64,000 bases of DNA. Source: Cyclobacterium salsum (GTDB lineage: Bacteria > Bacteroidota > Bacteroidia > Cytophagales > Cyclobacteriaceae). Made by a program: the position numbers and the translations under genes. Of this stretch, positions 44,701 through 54,079 are shown piece after piece. Every line of letters starts with the position of its first letter. The first letter of the stretch is position 1. A model generated the notes under the pieces. That model was not told the DNA's origin, ran no database searches, and worked only from the letters and a program-made list of their open reading frames with translations. The stretch spans positions 62,001 through 126,000 of the forward strand of contig NZ_WNKG01000014.1 in NCBI RefSeq assembly GCF_010119245.1, in the 5' to 3' direction.

Positions 44701-44946
44701 GTAAGCACCCGCTTCCGTATCCAGTCTTAACCCTGCCTCCCTGGTATTGGGATCCGGTCCGTGACAGGAAAAACACCGATCAGACAAAATAGGCTTTACA
44801 TGTACGTTATATACGATTTGTTCGGGAATCAGCTCCGCTTCCTCGCGAACGGCCTCCGGAGGATATGGGCCGCAACCCCATAATACAACAACACTGACTC
44901 CCAAAAGGACCCGGTTGTAAATGAAAATACAAGTTGACCTAATCAT
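41728..44946 (-). CDS. Planctomycete-type cytochrome c / DUF1549-DUF1553 protein with LamG domain
   Basis: About 1072 residues from the ATG at 44946; a TTG at 45015 is in frame but adds only a hydrophobic lead. The signal ends in LWGC, a lipobox. Then come a PSCyt1 domain with heme motif CFSCHG, DUF1549 (about residues 160-360) with [16 protein letters not shown] and a second heme-like site [11 protein letters not shown], a LamG/concanavalin domain (about 430-620), and DUF1553 with [35 protein letters not shown]. It should be a membrane-attached periplasmic redox protein binding carbohydrate through LamG. It is first in an operon with the DUF1501 gene. Confidence 0.87.
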   Translation of the reverse strand: [1072 protein letters not shown]

Positions 44947-45087
44947 ACCATAAAAGCGGGTGATTAGGCTAAAATAAGAAAAAAAATAGTAGAATAACGA
45001 AAATACTCCCAACAAAATCTGCCAGAGATATATTTGAAGGAAATGAACGTAGGTTGAAGCTTGTCTTCTGATCTAAAATGAGTTACG

Positions 45088-46395
45088 CTACTCGCCTGGA
45101 GCATCTGCGCCTTCGACCAGTTTCACAGGCTTATCATTTTCCAATTGAGTGCTAACGATAAAATAAGGGCCCGTAATCACTTCCTTTCCCTCTTCCAGCC
45201 CCTCCAAAATTTGAATATTTTCAAAATCAGATATACCGGTTTTTACTTCCTGAATTTTGGCAAGCTCTCCGTCCCTGATAAACACCAATTCCTTCATGGT
45301 ACCATTTCCATCTTCGGAATCAATCGTTTGACCGGCACGAGTAGTAACGGCAGCAAGTGGAATTGAAAGCACCCCCTCTTTTTTCTCGGTAATGATCTCT
45401 ACACTCGCGGTCATCCCGGGCCTAAAGGGAAAGGGGTTTTCATCCGTTATTAGTTCTTTATAGGAATCATTCAGAATTCGTATGCGGACTTCAAACTCCG
45501 TAACGGCATCTGAACTTGCTTTTTCGTTGGCAGAATTGGCAATGGCGGTCACCACCCCCGTAAACTTTTTCCCGCTAAAAGTATACGCATCCACCTCAAT
45601 TAAAGTCGTATCTTTCAAATTAATGCGTACAATATCATTTTCGTTCACATTTACCCGTACTTCCATTCGGGACAGATCCGCTATACGCAACATTTCGGTT
45701 CCGGCCATTTGGGCTGTACCCACTACCCGCTCTCCCTGTTCAACCAGCAAACTGGATACCACCCCGTTGGTGGGAGAATACACGTTGGTCAACCGTAGGT
45801 TTTCAGCTGCCTCATCTACAGATGCCTGTGAGCTTTTGATGATGTATTCGGCAGCTAATACCGATTGCCTGGCCGCTTCCAAGTCGTTCTGAGCCGTTAA
45901 AAAATCCGCTTTCGCCTGTTCAAAATCAGCATCCGAAATCACTTTATCCTCGTACAACTTAGTGTTTCGATTAAACGAAAGCTCCGCCCTGTTAAATTGC
46001 GCTTCGGAACGTTTTAGCGTCGCTTTGGATTGGGCAAGATTTGCCAATTGCTGGTTTAAATTGGCCTGAGCCCTGTCCAAAGCAGATATGAAATTATCCG
46101 GTCGGATTTTCACCAACAAATCCCCTTTATTTACGGAATCGCCTTCATTGACGTTCAGTTCGATGATTTCTCCCGCCACATCCGGGCTCATTTTTATCTC
46201 CGTTTCGGGTTGCACCACCCCTGAGGCACTTACCTTCTCCACAATATCTCTTTTGACGACCGCTCCAACTTCTACTTCCAACGGCTTTTCTCCTCCAATC
46301 CATCCTGCTTTTCTTCCGATAACCGTAGCCAGTACCAAGACCACCACGATGGCCAAAAGGATATAAATTAACTTATTTGACTTCTTTTTTGCCAT
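45088..46395 (-). CDS. HlyD/MFP-type periplasmic adaptor of an efflux system
   Basis: About 435 residues from the ATG at 46395. Upstream in-frame codons back to 46500 overlap the tolC gene and look non-coding. One N-terminal membrane anchor (LIYILLAIVVVLVLATVIG) is followed by the barrel-sandwich hybrid half (VQPETEIKMSPDVAGEIIELNVNEGDSVNKGDLLVKI), a long alpha-hairpin (about 90-190), the second lipoyl half and a beta-barrel domain ending with FRPGMTASVEI. It would bridge an inner-membrane pump to TolC. No MacB, RND or other pump gene follows, so the partner must be elsewhere. Confidence 0.88.
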   Translation of the reverse strand: MAKKKSNKLIYILLAIVVVLVLATVIGRKAGWIGGEKPLEVEVGAVVKRDIVEKVSASGVVQPETEIKMSPDVAGEIIELNVNEGDSVNKGDLLVKIRPDNFISALDRAQANLNQQLANLAQSKATLKRSEAQFNRAELSFNRNTKLYEDKVISDADFEQAKADFLTAQNDLEAARQSVLAAEYIIKSSQASVDEAAENLRLTNVYSPTNGVVSSLLVEQGERVVGTAQMAGTEMLRIADLSRMEVRVNVNENDIVRINLKDTTLIEVDAYTFSGKKFTGVVTAIANSANEKASSDAVTEFEVRIRILNDSYKELITDENPFPFRPGMTASVEIITEKKEGVLSIPLAAVTTRAGQTIDSEDGNGTMKELVFIRDGELAKIQEVKTGISDFENIQILEGLEEGKEVITGPYFIVSTQLENDKPVKLVEGADAPGE

Positions 46396-46408
46396 GATTT
46401 TGGTTGGA

Positions 46409-47746
46409 TTATAGTGTAAGTGGGTTTCCCAGGTAAAAGTCCAGCACTTTAGCACTGAAAACATATTCATATTTGGCGGTAACGAGATCCGCCTGCGCAT
46501 TGAAAAGATTGTTCTGGGCTACCTGAAAATCCACGGCGTTGATGGCTCCTACTTCAAAACGCTGCTGGGCCATTCGAAACGCTTCCTCCAAGGCCTCTAC
46601 TCGTAATTGTGAGCTTCTGTAAGATTGTCGGGCAGCATAGGCCGAAGTGTAGGCAGACTCAATATCCTGTCGCAACTGGTTCTTTACTTCAATCTGCTGA
46701 ATTTCACTCAAGCGTTTTTGCACCCGCGCCCTTTGTACACCGGCTTGGTTTCTGAAATTAGAAAATATCGGAATGGATAGCCCCAGGTTTGCGGACTGGG
46801 AGAGGTTGTTTTCAAATTGCCGCAGAATCGGGTCTGAGGTGGTAAAACTAGTCTGATCTACGTAATTGGAAAAGACATTGGCACTCAGGTTGAGGCTTGG
46901 CAGGTAGGCTCCTTTGGCTATCTTTATACCGTATTCCGCAGCTTGCACCCCAAATTCGGCTGCCTTAATTTGCGGTAACGTACCAACGGCAACCGAGTAG
47001 ATCTGCTCCACTCCTTCAGTACCTACTACCAATCCATCTACCTCAAGTTCCGGAATAAGGATGTCAAAATCCTCTGAAAAAGGCATTTGAAGTGCCTGTG
47101 ATAAATTTAGTCGGGCAATCCTCAAATTGTTTTCCGCATTGATTACTTCCAGCTCGTTGGTCGCCATTTGTGCCTGCAAATCCAGTTGATCTGCCATTGG
47201 CAAAGAACCGGCCGCTACTAATTTTTCGGTTCGTGAAAGCTGGTCCTTACTTGTGGTCAACTGGGAATTTGCAATGTTGAGTTGTTCTTTCGAAAAAGCA
47301 ATATTGATAAATAGATTGATCGCATTCAGCGTAATATCATTTCGGCTTGCTGCCAGATTCAACCGATCCGTTTCCACATTCAAAGAGGCCTGCTTCACAC
47401 TATTCCGAATCTGGCCACCCGCAAAGACGGGTAAACTTGAGCTGGCAGAAATATTAACATTCCCAATTCTCCTGGTTTCAAAAAGATTCGTAACAGGGTT
47501 AATAGACCTTCCCCAGCGAAATCCGGAAGAGCCTCCCATTGAGAAGGAGGGCAACTTTTGTCCTTTGGATTCCAACAAGGTGGCCTCCGATGAAACCAAA
47601 TTCAACTCGCTCCTTCTTAAATTAAGGTTGTTCTCCAATGCAATGGCTACACACTCTTCCAGCGATAATTTTCCTGCGGTATCTTGAGACAACCCAGTGG
47701 TCCATTGACCCAGTCCTAATAAAAATGCCAGTAAAATGTGTTTCAT
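46409..47746 (-). CDS. TolC-family outer-membrane efflux protein
   Basis: 445 residues. The signal peptide ends near GLSQ. Two OEP repeats are visible: LSLEECVAIALENNLNLRRSELNL starts the first, and long Ala/Gln/Asn-rich helices with VAAGSLPMADQLDLQAQMA and RFEVGAINAVDFQVAQNNLFNAQADLVTAKYEYVF close each half. It should form the trimeric exit duct with the HlyD-type adaptor encoded 13 bp downstream. The pair is one operon. Confidence 0.9.
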   Translation of the reverse strand: MKHILLAFLLGLGQWTTGLSQDTAGKLSLEECVAIALENNLNLRRSELNLVSSEATLLESKGQKLPSFSMGGSSGFRWGRSINPVTNLFETRRIGNVNISASSSLPVFAGGQIRNSVKQASLNVETDRLNLAASRNDITLNAINLFINIAFSKEQLNIANSQLTTSKDQLSRTEKLVAAGSLPMADQLDLQAQMATNELEVINAENNLRIARLNLSQALQMPFSEDFDILIPELEVDGLVVGTEGVEQIYSVAVGTLPQIKAAEFGVQAAEYGIKIAKGAYLPSLNLSANVFSNYVDQTSFTTSDPILRQFENNLSQSANLGLSIPIFSNFRNQAGVQRARVQKRLSEIQQIEVKNQLRQDIESAYTSAYAARQSYRSSQLRVEALEEAFRMAQQRFEVGAINAVDFQVAQNNLFNAQADLVTAKYEYVFSAKVLDFYLGNPLTL

Positions 47747-47995
47747 GAAATGAGGGTATATTGGAATTTACCTAAACAACTATATCGAAGCATGATATGA
47801 ATACAAAAGATGACTATAAAGTTAATAAAAACTTTTCAACAGCATCCAAAATTGATGCTAACATTCAGCACTACCTATAAGTTTATGCGAATATATGCAA
47901 TAGCTCCGTCTGAACCTGATTTTTTAATTAAATTTAACCTTCGATAAAATAAGTGAATACTCACTGTCCGTATTCGGGCGGTCAACTGTACGGTA

Positions 47996-48811
47996 ATGAA
48001 ACATTTTCTTTCCAACAACCAAAAAGCATTTGAAGAAGTCGATTCCCTGTCGTTAAACAGGGCGATGCTTTTCGGGGATGGTATTTTTGAAACCATGGTT
48101 TATCATCAAGGAGAAGTTCGGTTTAGCAGTGCACACCAGGAAAGAGCAAACCGGGGCCTCCGCATTCTTCACCTGTTGCCCGAAAAGCCCCTTGATATTG
48201 CCCGGATTTCCACCCTGATTAGCAGCCATTTTGACAGCCAAAACACGTACCGGATTCGTTGGAATATTTTTCGCAACGGATTGGGCAAGTATACCCCAGT
48301 GGCATCTGATTTTTCCGAATTGCTCACGATCTCGGGCTTTCAGGCAGCCCCAAAAATAAAGGAAAGGGCTTTCATCAGTGAATCTGTTCGCTTGTATGAT
48401 TTCCTTTGGGCAAACTGTAAAACCCTAAATGCCCTTCCCTATGTATTGGCTAATCAGGAACGAGTGGAACGAAAGATGGACGAAGTTATCCTTCTGGATA
48501 ACAAGGGATTTTTATCCGAAGCGGGAAGTTCTAATCTTTTCTGGCGTAAAAATAGCCGGATCTTCACCCCCTCCTTAAATCATGCCTGCATTGCCGGTGT
48601 TGGGAGAAAACATATCTTAGAACGACTCCGACAACTGAAAATCAAACATTCCGAGGGTAGCTTCCGACCCGATGAACTTATGGATGCCGAGCAGGTATTT
48701 GTGAGTAATATTTCCGGAATAAGTTACCTTAAACACCTAAACGGGCGGCAGTTTGATACGCATCCCATTCCGGAACTGGAATCCATCTTCAACCTTGACA
48801 CACAAAGCTAA
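47996..48811 (+). CDS. Class IV PLP aminotransferase (PabC/Ilv-like)
   Basis: 271 residues of fold type IV. The opening NRAMLFGDGIFETM is the usual start block, the PLP Lys is in CKTLNALPYVLA, and the later EAGSSNLFWRKNSRIFTPSL and GVGRKHILERL match the cofactor-binding part. Candidates are 4-amino-4-deoxychorismate lyase (folate), D-amino-acid or branched-chain aminotransferase. The short length and FGDGIFETM favour the PabC-like group, but no pab genes are adjacent. Monocistronic. Confidence 0.8.
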   Translation: MKHFLSNNQKAFEEVDSLSLNRAMLFGDGIFETMVYHQGEVRFSSAHQERANRGLRILHLLPEKPLDIARISTLISSHFDSQNTYRIRWNIFRNGLGKYTPVASDFSELLTISGFQAAPKIKERAFISESVRLYDFLWANCKTLNALPYVLANQERVERKMDEVILLDNKGFLSEAGSSNLFWRKNSRIFTPSLNHACIAGVGRKHILERLRQLKIKHSEGSFRPDELMDAEQVFVSNISGISYLKHLNGRQFDTHPIPELESIFNLDTQS

Positions 48812-48821
48812 TCAAGAATTT

Positions 48822-49616
48822 TTAGACCGCTACAGCGGCCTTTATGTGCGGATGCGGATCGTAATTTTCCAAAAGGATATCCTCATAAGTAAAGGAAAAT
48901 ATATCCTTCACTTCCGGATTTAGTTTCAACTGAGGTAAGGGCCTGCAGTCCCGGCTGAGTTGTAATCTTGCCTGATCCAGGTGATTGCTATACAAGTGAG
49001 CATCGCCAAAAGTATGGATAAATTCACCTGGTTCGAGATCACAAACCTGCGCTATCATGGTTAAGAATAAGGCATAAGAGGCAATATTAAACGGCACGCC
49101 CAAAAATACATCAGCACTTCGCTGGTACAGCTGACAGGAAAGCTTTCCCCCCGCCACATAAAACTGAAAGAGCAGGTGACAGGGAGGCAGTGCCATCTGG
49201 TCCACATCCGCCACGTTCCAGGCACTTACAATCAGTCGGCGGGAATTCGGGTTGGTCTTGATTTGATGGATTAGGTTTTTGATTTGATCTATTTCTCCCC
49301 CTTTTCCGTCCGGCCAGTGCCTCCACTGGTAGCCATACACGGGGCCAAGATCACCCTTCTCGTCCGCCCACTCATCCCATATGGACACCTTGTTTTCTTT
49401 TAGGTAGGAGATATTGGTATCCCCTTTCAAAAACCAGAGCAACTCGTGAAAAATAGAGCGGGTGTGACACTTTTTGGTCGTCACCAGGGGAAATCCTTCC
49501 GAGAGATCAAATCGCATTTGGTACCCAAATACACTCAAGGTGCCGGTACCTGTGCGATCTCCCTTCCGGATACCATTGTCTAAAATATGTTGAAGTAGCT
49601 GATGGTATTGTTTCAT
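48822..49616 (-). CDS. thyA: Thymidylate synthase
   Basis: 264 residues, the same length as the Escherichia coli enzyme. It methylates dUMP to dTMP with methylenetetrahydrofolate. Key blocks: [76 protein letters not shown] with the catalytic Cys, [29 protein letters not shown], and a C-terminal AVAV. It is the last gene after rfbB in a minus-strand run, 11 bp apart, an unusual position for thyA. Confidence 0.97.
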   Translation of the reverse strand: MKQYHQLLQHILDNGIRKGDRTGTGTLSVFGYQMRFDLSEGFPLVTTKKCHTRSIFHELLWFLKGDTNISYLKENKVSIWDEWADEKGDLGPVYGYQWRHWPDGKGGEIDQIKNLIHQIKTNPNSRRLIVSAWNVADVDQMALPPCHLLFQFYVAGGKLSCQLYQRSADVFLGVPFNIASYALFLTMIAQVCDLEPGEFIHTFGDAHLYSNHLDQARLQLSRDCRPLPQLKLNPEVKDIFSFTYEDILLENYDPHPHIKAAVAV

Positions 49617-49627
49617 AATCTCATTTC

Positions 49628-50674
49628 TTAACCGTAATGTTCCTGGTAGTATTTCAGGTAATCGCCTGAGGTGACACCGCTTAGCCAGGACTCATTTTCC
49701 AAATACCAATTTACCGTTTTTTCAATGCCCGACTCAAAGGTCTGCACCGGACTCCATCCTAACTCCGAATTGATCTTTGCTGCATCGATGGCATAGCGTA
49801 AATCATGTCCGGCCCGGTCCTTCACAAAAGTAATCAGTTTGGCGGATTCTCCCTCCTCTCTTCCTAGTTTTCGGTCCATGATTTGGCAAATTAGCGTTAC
49901 GATATCGATGTTTTTCCATTCGTTAAAACCACCAATATTGTACGTTTCCCCTTGCTCCCCCTGGTGAAATACCAGATCAATGGCACGCGCATGGTCTTCT
50001 ACATACAGCCAATCCCTCACATTTTCTCCCTTGCCATAGACAGGGAGGGTTTTTCCTTCTTTGATATTGTGAATACAAAGGGGAACCAATTTTTCCGGGA
50101 ATTGATTGGGTCCGTAATTATTAGAACAGTTAGAAATCACCGTGCGCAAACCATAGGTATTGGCATAAGCCCGTACAAAATGGTCTGAAGCTGCCTTTGA
50201 AGCAGAGTAAGGAGACTGCGGATCGTATGCGGTGTGTTCAGTGAAATACCCCCCCTGATCCAGTGATCCATAGACTTCATCGGTAGAAACATGGTAGAAA
50301 AGGTGATTAGGCAGGTCTTTCCAGAAATTTTTTGCGGTATTTAACAAATTCACGGTCCCCATCACGTTGGTTTTCACAAAGGACAAAGGGTCTGAAATGG
50401 ACCGGTCAACGTGGGATTCTGCTGCCAGATGGATCACATCCGTAATTTGGTAATCGTTAAAAACCTGCTCCAAAAGCTGGGCATCATTTATATCCACTTT
50501 CGAAAATACGTAATTGGGTTTACCTTCTATGTCGGAAAGATTTTCGAGGTTTCCCGCATAGGTGAGACAATCCAGATTAATGATGCGGTAATCGGGATAG
50601 TTGTTTACAAAAAGTCTTACCACATGCGAACCTATAAACCCGGCTCCTCCGGTAATCAAAACAGATTTTTCCAT
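49628..50674 (-). CDS. rfbB: dTDP-glucose 4,6-dehydratase
   Basis: 348 residues of the extended SDR family. [16 protein letters not shown] binds NAD, VDINDAQ and [15 protein letters not shown] follow, and the catalytic [15 protein letters not shown] gives the Tyr/Lys pair with HVSTDEVYG upstream. [17 protein letters not shown] and the C-terminal [13 protein letters not shown] complete the RfbB pattern. It makes dTDP-4-keto-6-deoxyglucose for deoxysugar units such as rhamnose. It lies in a polysaccharide operon with Wza, Wzc and a glycosyltransferase; rfbA, rfbC and rfbD are not in the window. Confidence 0.95.
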   Translation of the reverse strand: MEKSVLITGGAGFIGSHVVRLFVNNYPDYRIINLDCLTYAGNLENLSDIEGKPNYVFSKVDINDAQLLEQVFNDYQITDVIHLAAESHVDRSISDPLSFVKTNVMGTVNLLNTAKNFWKDLPNHLFYHVSTDEVYGSLDQGGYFTEHTAYDPQSPYSASKAASDHFVRAYANTYGLRTVISNCSNNYGPNQFPEKLVPLCIHNIKEGKTLPVYGKGENVRDWLYVEDHARAIDLVFHQGEQGETYNIGGFNEWKNIDIVTLICQIMDRKLGREEGESAKLITFVKDRAGHDLRYAIDAAKINSELGWSPVQTFESGIEKTVNWYLENESWLSGVTSGDYLKYYQEHYG

Positions 50675-50733
50675 AATTTATGTATCCAAACAAACTAACA
50701 TGTAAATCTCCAAAAGCTTTGTCAAAAAGCAAA

Positions 50734-53181
50734 TCATACTCTGAATCTATTGATAAATTTTTTAAACCATCCGGATTTGTAGACTGGCTCTTCGGAATAA
50801 TACCCTTCTCCATACCTGTTTTTCTTCATGTAGGAATAATTATAACCATAGCCGTAATTGTAGCCACCAAAATCATAGGTGTCCCCTCCGCTTTTAAGGC
50901 CATTAAAAATGGCATAAAAATTCCTTATTTGATCGTTGGCATAGAGGTCGTTAATCATCAAGAGTTGATTTTTGTGCGTAAAATCATGCCTGACAATGTA
51001 TAAATTCACATCTGAAAACCGCAGCAAATCCATGGTTTCCGAAACCAAGCCTACTGGAGGACAATCCATGATAATGATGTCAAAATCCTGCTCCAGTTTT
51101 TCCAAAAAGGTATTCATTTTGGTTTTTAGCAATAATTCTGCGGGGTTGGGGGGCACGGGCCCGGAGGGAACCACCGATAAATTCTCGTATTGGGTAGGAA
51201 TGATAATTTCATCCGCCGAATCCTTATCTATCAAATATCCCGACAAGCCCTTTTTACTGGAAATTTCCAGGTAATTGGAAAGCTTGGGCTTCCTTAAATC
51301 CAGGCCTAAAATACAAGTTTTTCTACCACTTAAAGCCATGGCAGAAGCCAGGTTCAGGCTAATGTAGGTTTTTCCCTCCCCGGAAACACTGGAAGTCACC
51401 AGTATCTTTTTACATTTTTTCTCACTTGCAATGTAAAACAAGGCCGATCGCAGAGACCGGAATGATTCGGATGCCAGTGATCGCGGGTGCTCAGCGACTA
51501 GCAAATTGGTATCCTTGTCACTGTATCCAATCGTACCCAACAGTGGTATTTTCAGGAGGTTCTTTAGCTGCACCTGGTCCATGATACGATTGTTGAGGTA
51601 ATGAAATAAAAGCAGAAAGCCCAAGGGTAGGAAAAAACCCAGGCCCAATGCATAGGAATAGTTTTGCGCTTTTTTAGGATAAATAAGTACACCCCTTTTA
51701 GCATAGTCCACGATATTGTTATCCGGCACGTTAGAAGCTTTTGCGATGCCAGCTTCTGCCCTTTTTTCCAATAAATAAGTGTAAAGGTTTTCCCTTAGCT
51801 TAAACTCCCGGAAAATAGAGGTGTAGTCGGATTCTGCCTGAGGAAGGTTAGCAAACTGACGATCAAAGGTTTCCAACTTTAGCTGGTATTCCTCCTTCTT
51901 TCTTTCGGTATTGCTCACCAGGTTCTCGATATTTTCAAAAACATTTTCTTTCAACCGCTCCATCTGCTGATCCAGTGCAGCGACATCGGGATGCGTTTCC
52001 TGCACCACTGCTAACAACTTTCTTCTTTCAAGCGAAAGGCTTACCAGTTGCTGGATCAGGTCATTGAGCAAGCCATCCGAAATGCCAATTAAAGAGGGAG
52101 CAACGATTTCCTCAAAATTTCCCGTTTTGTTAACCAGGTAATTCTCCAGAGTTTTGTAATAAGCCAGTTCAAAATCAATGGATTGGATGCTTTCCTCCAA
52201 CATTTGAATGCTGTTCAAGACCCCCCCAAATTCGGCATTCACATCCAGCATCTTATTGTCCACTTTAAACCGTTGCATCCTCCGCTCTACGGAATTCAGC
52301 GAATCTTCGACAATATATAGTTGCTCTTCTATAAATTTCAATGCATTTTCAGAGATCCGATTTTTTTCCCTGAGATCGTATTCCAGAAAGGAATCCATTA
52401 ATGCATTCACATAATCGCTCCCTTTTTCCACGATTTTGGTCACCATACTCACTTCCAATACCGATCCGTAATTGACCAGTGGTCTCACCTGCACCACACC
52501 GGCATATCGTTCAATTAGCGATTGGGGCGAATGTAGCAGAAATTCATACTCATCATACTGCCTTGTCATGTTCAGCAAAAAAACAGTGAATTTTGCGTTC
52601 TCCCCTTTTACTTCCTCTCCAAAATAAAATTCCCTCTGAAAAATATCCCTGTCTTCCTCTTCATATTGGTAACTCATAAAAAACCGATCCAGAAACATGT
52701 TTTCGCCGGGCAAAAGCTGAAAAGTAGAATCGGAAAGGATGTTAATACGGAGTTTTTTGTTAACCAACTGCGGATATTCCCAATCAACCTCCACCCGGAT
52801 CGGGCTGTTTTTATACAACTCAATTTCCTTAATATTGGTGGACGCAAAATAACTGACATCAAAATGTACTTTGCTTAACGCCTCAGCGGCCAGGTTTTTA
52901 GAAGAAAACAACAAAATATCATTGGTAAGGTTGTCTCCTCCTGAAAAAATATTGGAACGGTCCAGGATTCTTACTTCCGGTGCCAGGTTACTTTTTATCA
53001 TGACACTGCCTTTTACCTCGTACCGTTCCATAGTGTAGCGATGAAAGAGAAAAACAGCAAGCATACCTATCAGGATACAAAAAAGGTAAAGCGGCCAGTA
53101 ACGGGAATACTTGATGATATAATATTTGATATCAATGGGCCGCTCCTGTTCCTCAAATTTGGATAAATCTAAATTTTCCAT
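50734..53181 (-). CDS. Polysaccharide co-polymerase / tyrosine autokinase (Wzc-like)
   Basis: 815 residues. A Wzz-type N-terminal domain is anchored by a first membrane helix (WPLYLFCILIGMLAVFLFH). A long periplasmic coiled coil with the GNVR-like block follows (PQAESDYTSIFREFKLRENLYTYLLEKR), then a second helix (YSYALGLGFFLPLGFLLLFHYL). The cytoplasmic BY-kinase has Walker A SGEGKTYISLNLA, Walker A' ILGLDLRKPK and Walker B IIMDCPPVG. The tail is a tyrosine cluster (YDFGGYNYGYGYNYSY) for autophosphorylation. It regulates chain length and export of a capsule or EPS together with the Wza-like protein encoded 2 bp upstream. Confidence 0.93.
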   Translation of the reverse strand: MENLDLSKFEEQERPIDIKYYIIKYSRYWPLYLFCILIGMLAVFLFHRYTMERYEVKGSVMIKSNLAPEVRILDRSNIFSGGDNLTNDILLFSSKNLAAEALSKVHFDVSYFASTNIKEIELYKNSPIRVEVDWEYPQLVNKKLRINILSDSTFQLLPGENMFLDRFFMSYQYEEEDRDIFQREFYFGEEVKGENAKFTVFLLNMTRQYDEYEFLLHSPQSLIERYAGVVQVRPLVNYGSVLEVSMVTKIVEKGSDYVNALMDSFLEYDLREKNRISENALKFIEEQLYIVEDSLNSVERRMQRFKVDNKMLDVNAEFGGVLNSIQMLEESIQSIDFELAYYKTLENYLVNKTGNFEEIVAPSLIGISDGLLNDLIQQLVSLSLERRKLLAVVQETHPDVAALDQQMERLKENVFENIENLVSNTERKKEEYQLKLETFDRQFANLPQAESDYTSIFREFKLRENLYTYLLEKRAEAGIAKASNVPDNNIVDYAKRGVLIYPKKAQNYSYALGLGFFLPLGFLLLFHYLNNRIMDQVQLKNLLKIPLLGTIGYSDKDTNLLVAEHPRSLASESFRSLRSALFYIASEKKCKKILVTSSVSGEGKTYISLNLASAMALSGRKTCILGLDLRKPKLSNYLEISSKKGLSGYLIDKDSADEIIIPTQYENLSVVPSGPVPPNPAELLLKTKMNTFLEKLEQDFDIIIMDCPPVGLVSETMDLLRFSDVNLYIVRHDFTHKNQLLMINDLYANDQIRNFYAIFNGLKSGGDTYDFGGYNYGYGYNYSYMKKNRYGEGYYSEEPVYKSGWFKKFINRFRV

Positions 53182-53183
53182 AA

Positions 53184-54008
53184 TTAAAAAATTCCAGAGG
53201 TGATACCATATATAAACATCATCGCCGTGATGATGGAAATCCCCAGCTGCAGGCTTGCGGAAAAATTTTCCCCTGACCCGATTTGCCGTATTTGCATCGG
53301 CTGTAAATACAAAATGTCATTGGGCTGAATAAAATAAAAAGGCGAAGCAAGTAATTGCCGGTCATTAAGATTAATCTGATGTATCCTCGTTCCCCCATCG
53401 TATTGCCGAATTAAAAACAGCTCGTTTTTTCTGGCCAGTATATTGGACTCCCCGGCCATTGAAATAGCATCAAAAATGGTCGCCCGATTTTTTAAAATTA
53501 TCTTTGGCCCCACACTATTAAATTCGCCCAATGTGGTATAGCGGATTCCGCCGATCCGTAATCTAACTTCTACATCCTCTTTAAAATAAATACTAATGGC
53601 TTCCTGCACTTTATTTCTGGCCATTTCTTCGGTCAATCCCGATAATTTAATTTGCCCTAGAACTGGCATGCGTACATAACCATCTTTATCAAGCGAATAA
53701 CCTGAAAAATAAAAAATATCCATGGCTCCACCACCCCCTCCGGCACCTCCCCGTGCCGCCATTGCTCCCTGATACTCAAACGCTCGAAGCAATTCCTCAT
53801 TGGGAGTGGCAAAATCAATGTCTACAATATCGTGCGGTTGTAAAATGTACTCGTAATCTACTTCCGCATAAGGGATAAACTCATTCAGTTCGATGGATTC
53901 ATTTCCTTTTAGATTTTGAAGGTAATTGATTCTTTTGTTACTGATACAGGAGGAAACCAATACCGCAGACAACACTACTAAAATCAACCTCATTGGGTAA
54001 AAATTCAT
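53184..54008 (-). CDS. Polysaccharide export outer-membrane lipoprotein (Wza-like)
   Basis: About 274 residues from the ATG at 54008; a TTG at 54077 is in frame but less likely. The signal ends in VSSC, a lipobox. Then follow a Poly_export domain (NLKGNESIELNEFIPYAEVDYEYILQPHDIVDIDFAT), an insertion rich in Gly, SLBB-type segments (GYVRMPVLGQIKLSGLTEEMARNKVQEAI and LGEFNSVGPKIILKNRATIFDAISMAG), and a C-terminal hydrophobic helix. It forms the outer-membrane channel for polysaccharide and is encoded directly before the Wzc-like kinase. Confidence 0.9.
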   Translation of the reverse strand: MNFYPMRLILVVLSAVLVSSCISNKRINYLQNLKGNESIELNEFIPYAEVDYEYILQPHDIVDIDFATPNEELLRAFEYQGAMAARGGAGGGGGAMDIFYFSGYSLDKDGYVRMPVLGQIKLSGLTEEMARNKVQEAISIYFKEDVEVRLRIGGIRYTTLGEFNSVGPKIILKNRATIFDAISMAGESNILARKNELFLIRQYDGGTRIHQINLNDRQLLASPFYFIQPNDILYLQPMQIRQIGSGENFSASLQLGISIITAMMFIYGITSGIF

Positions 54009-54079
54009 TATGACCGTCCTCAAAATTAAGCAAATAGACTTATTTACGAAATTTATATTTGGTTTTAATTTTATCAACG

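Noticed and set aside
48826-48842. Hairpin at the end of thyA as a terminator
   Set aside because: The stem is made of the last thyA codons and is not followed by a T-run on the minus strand.
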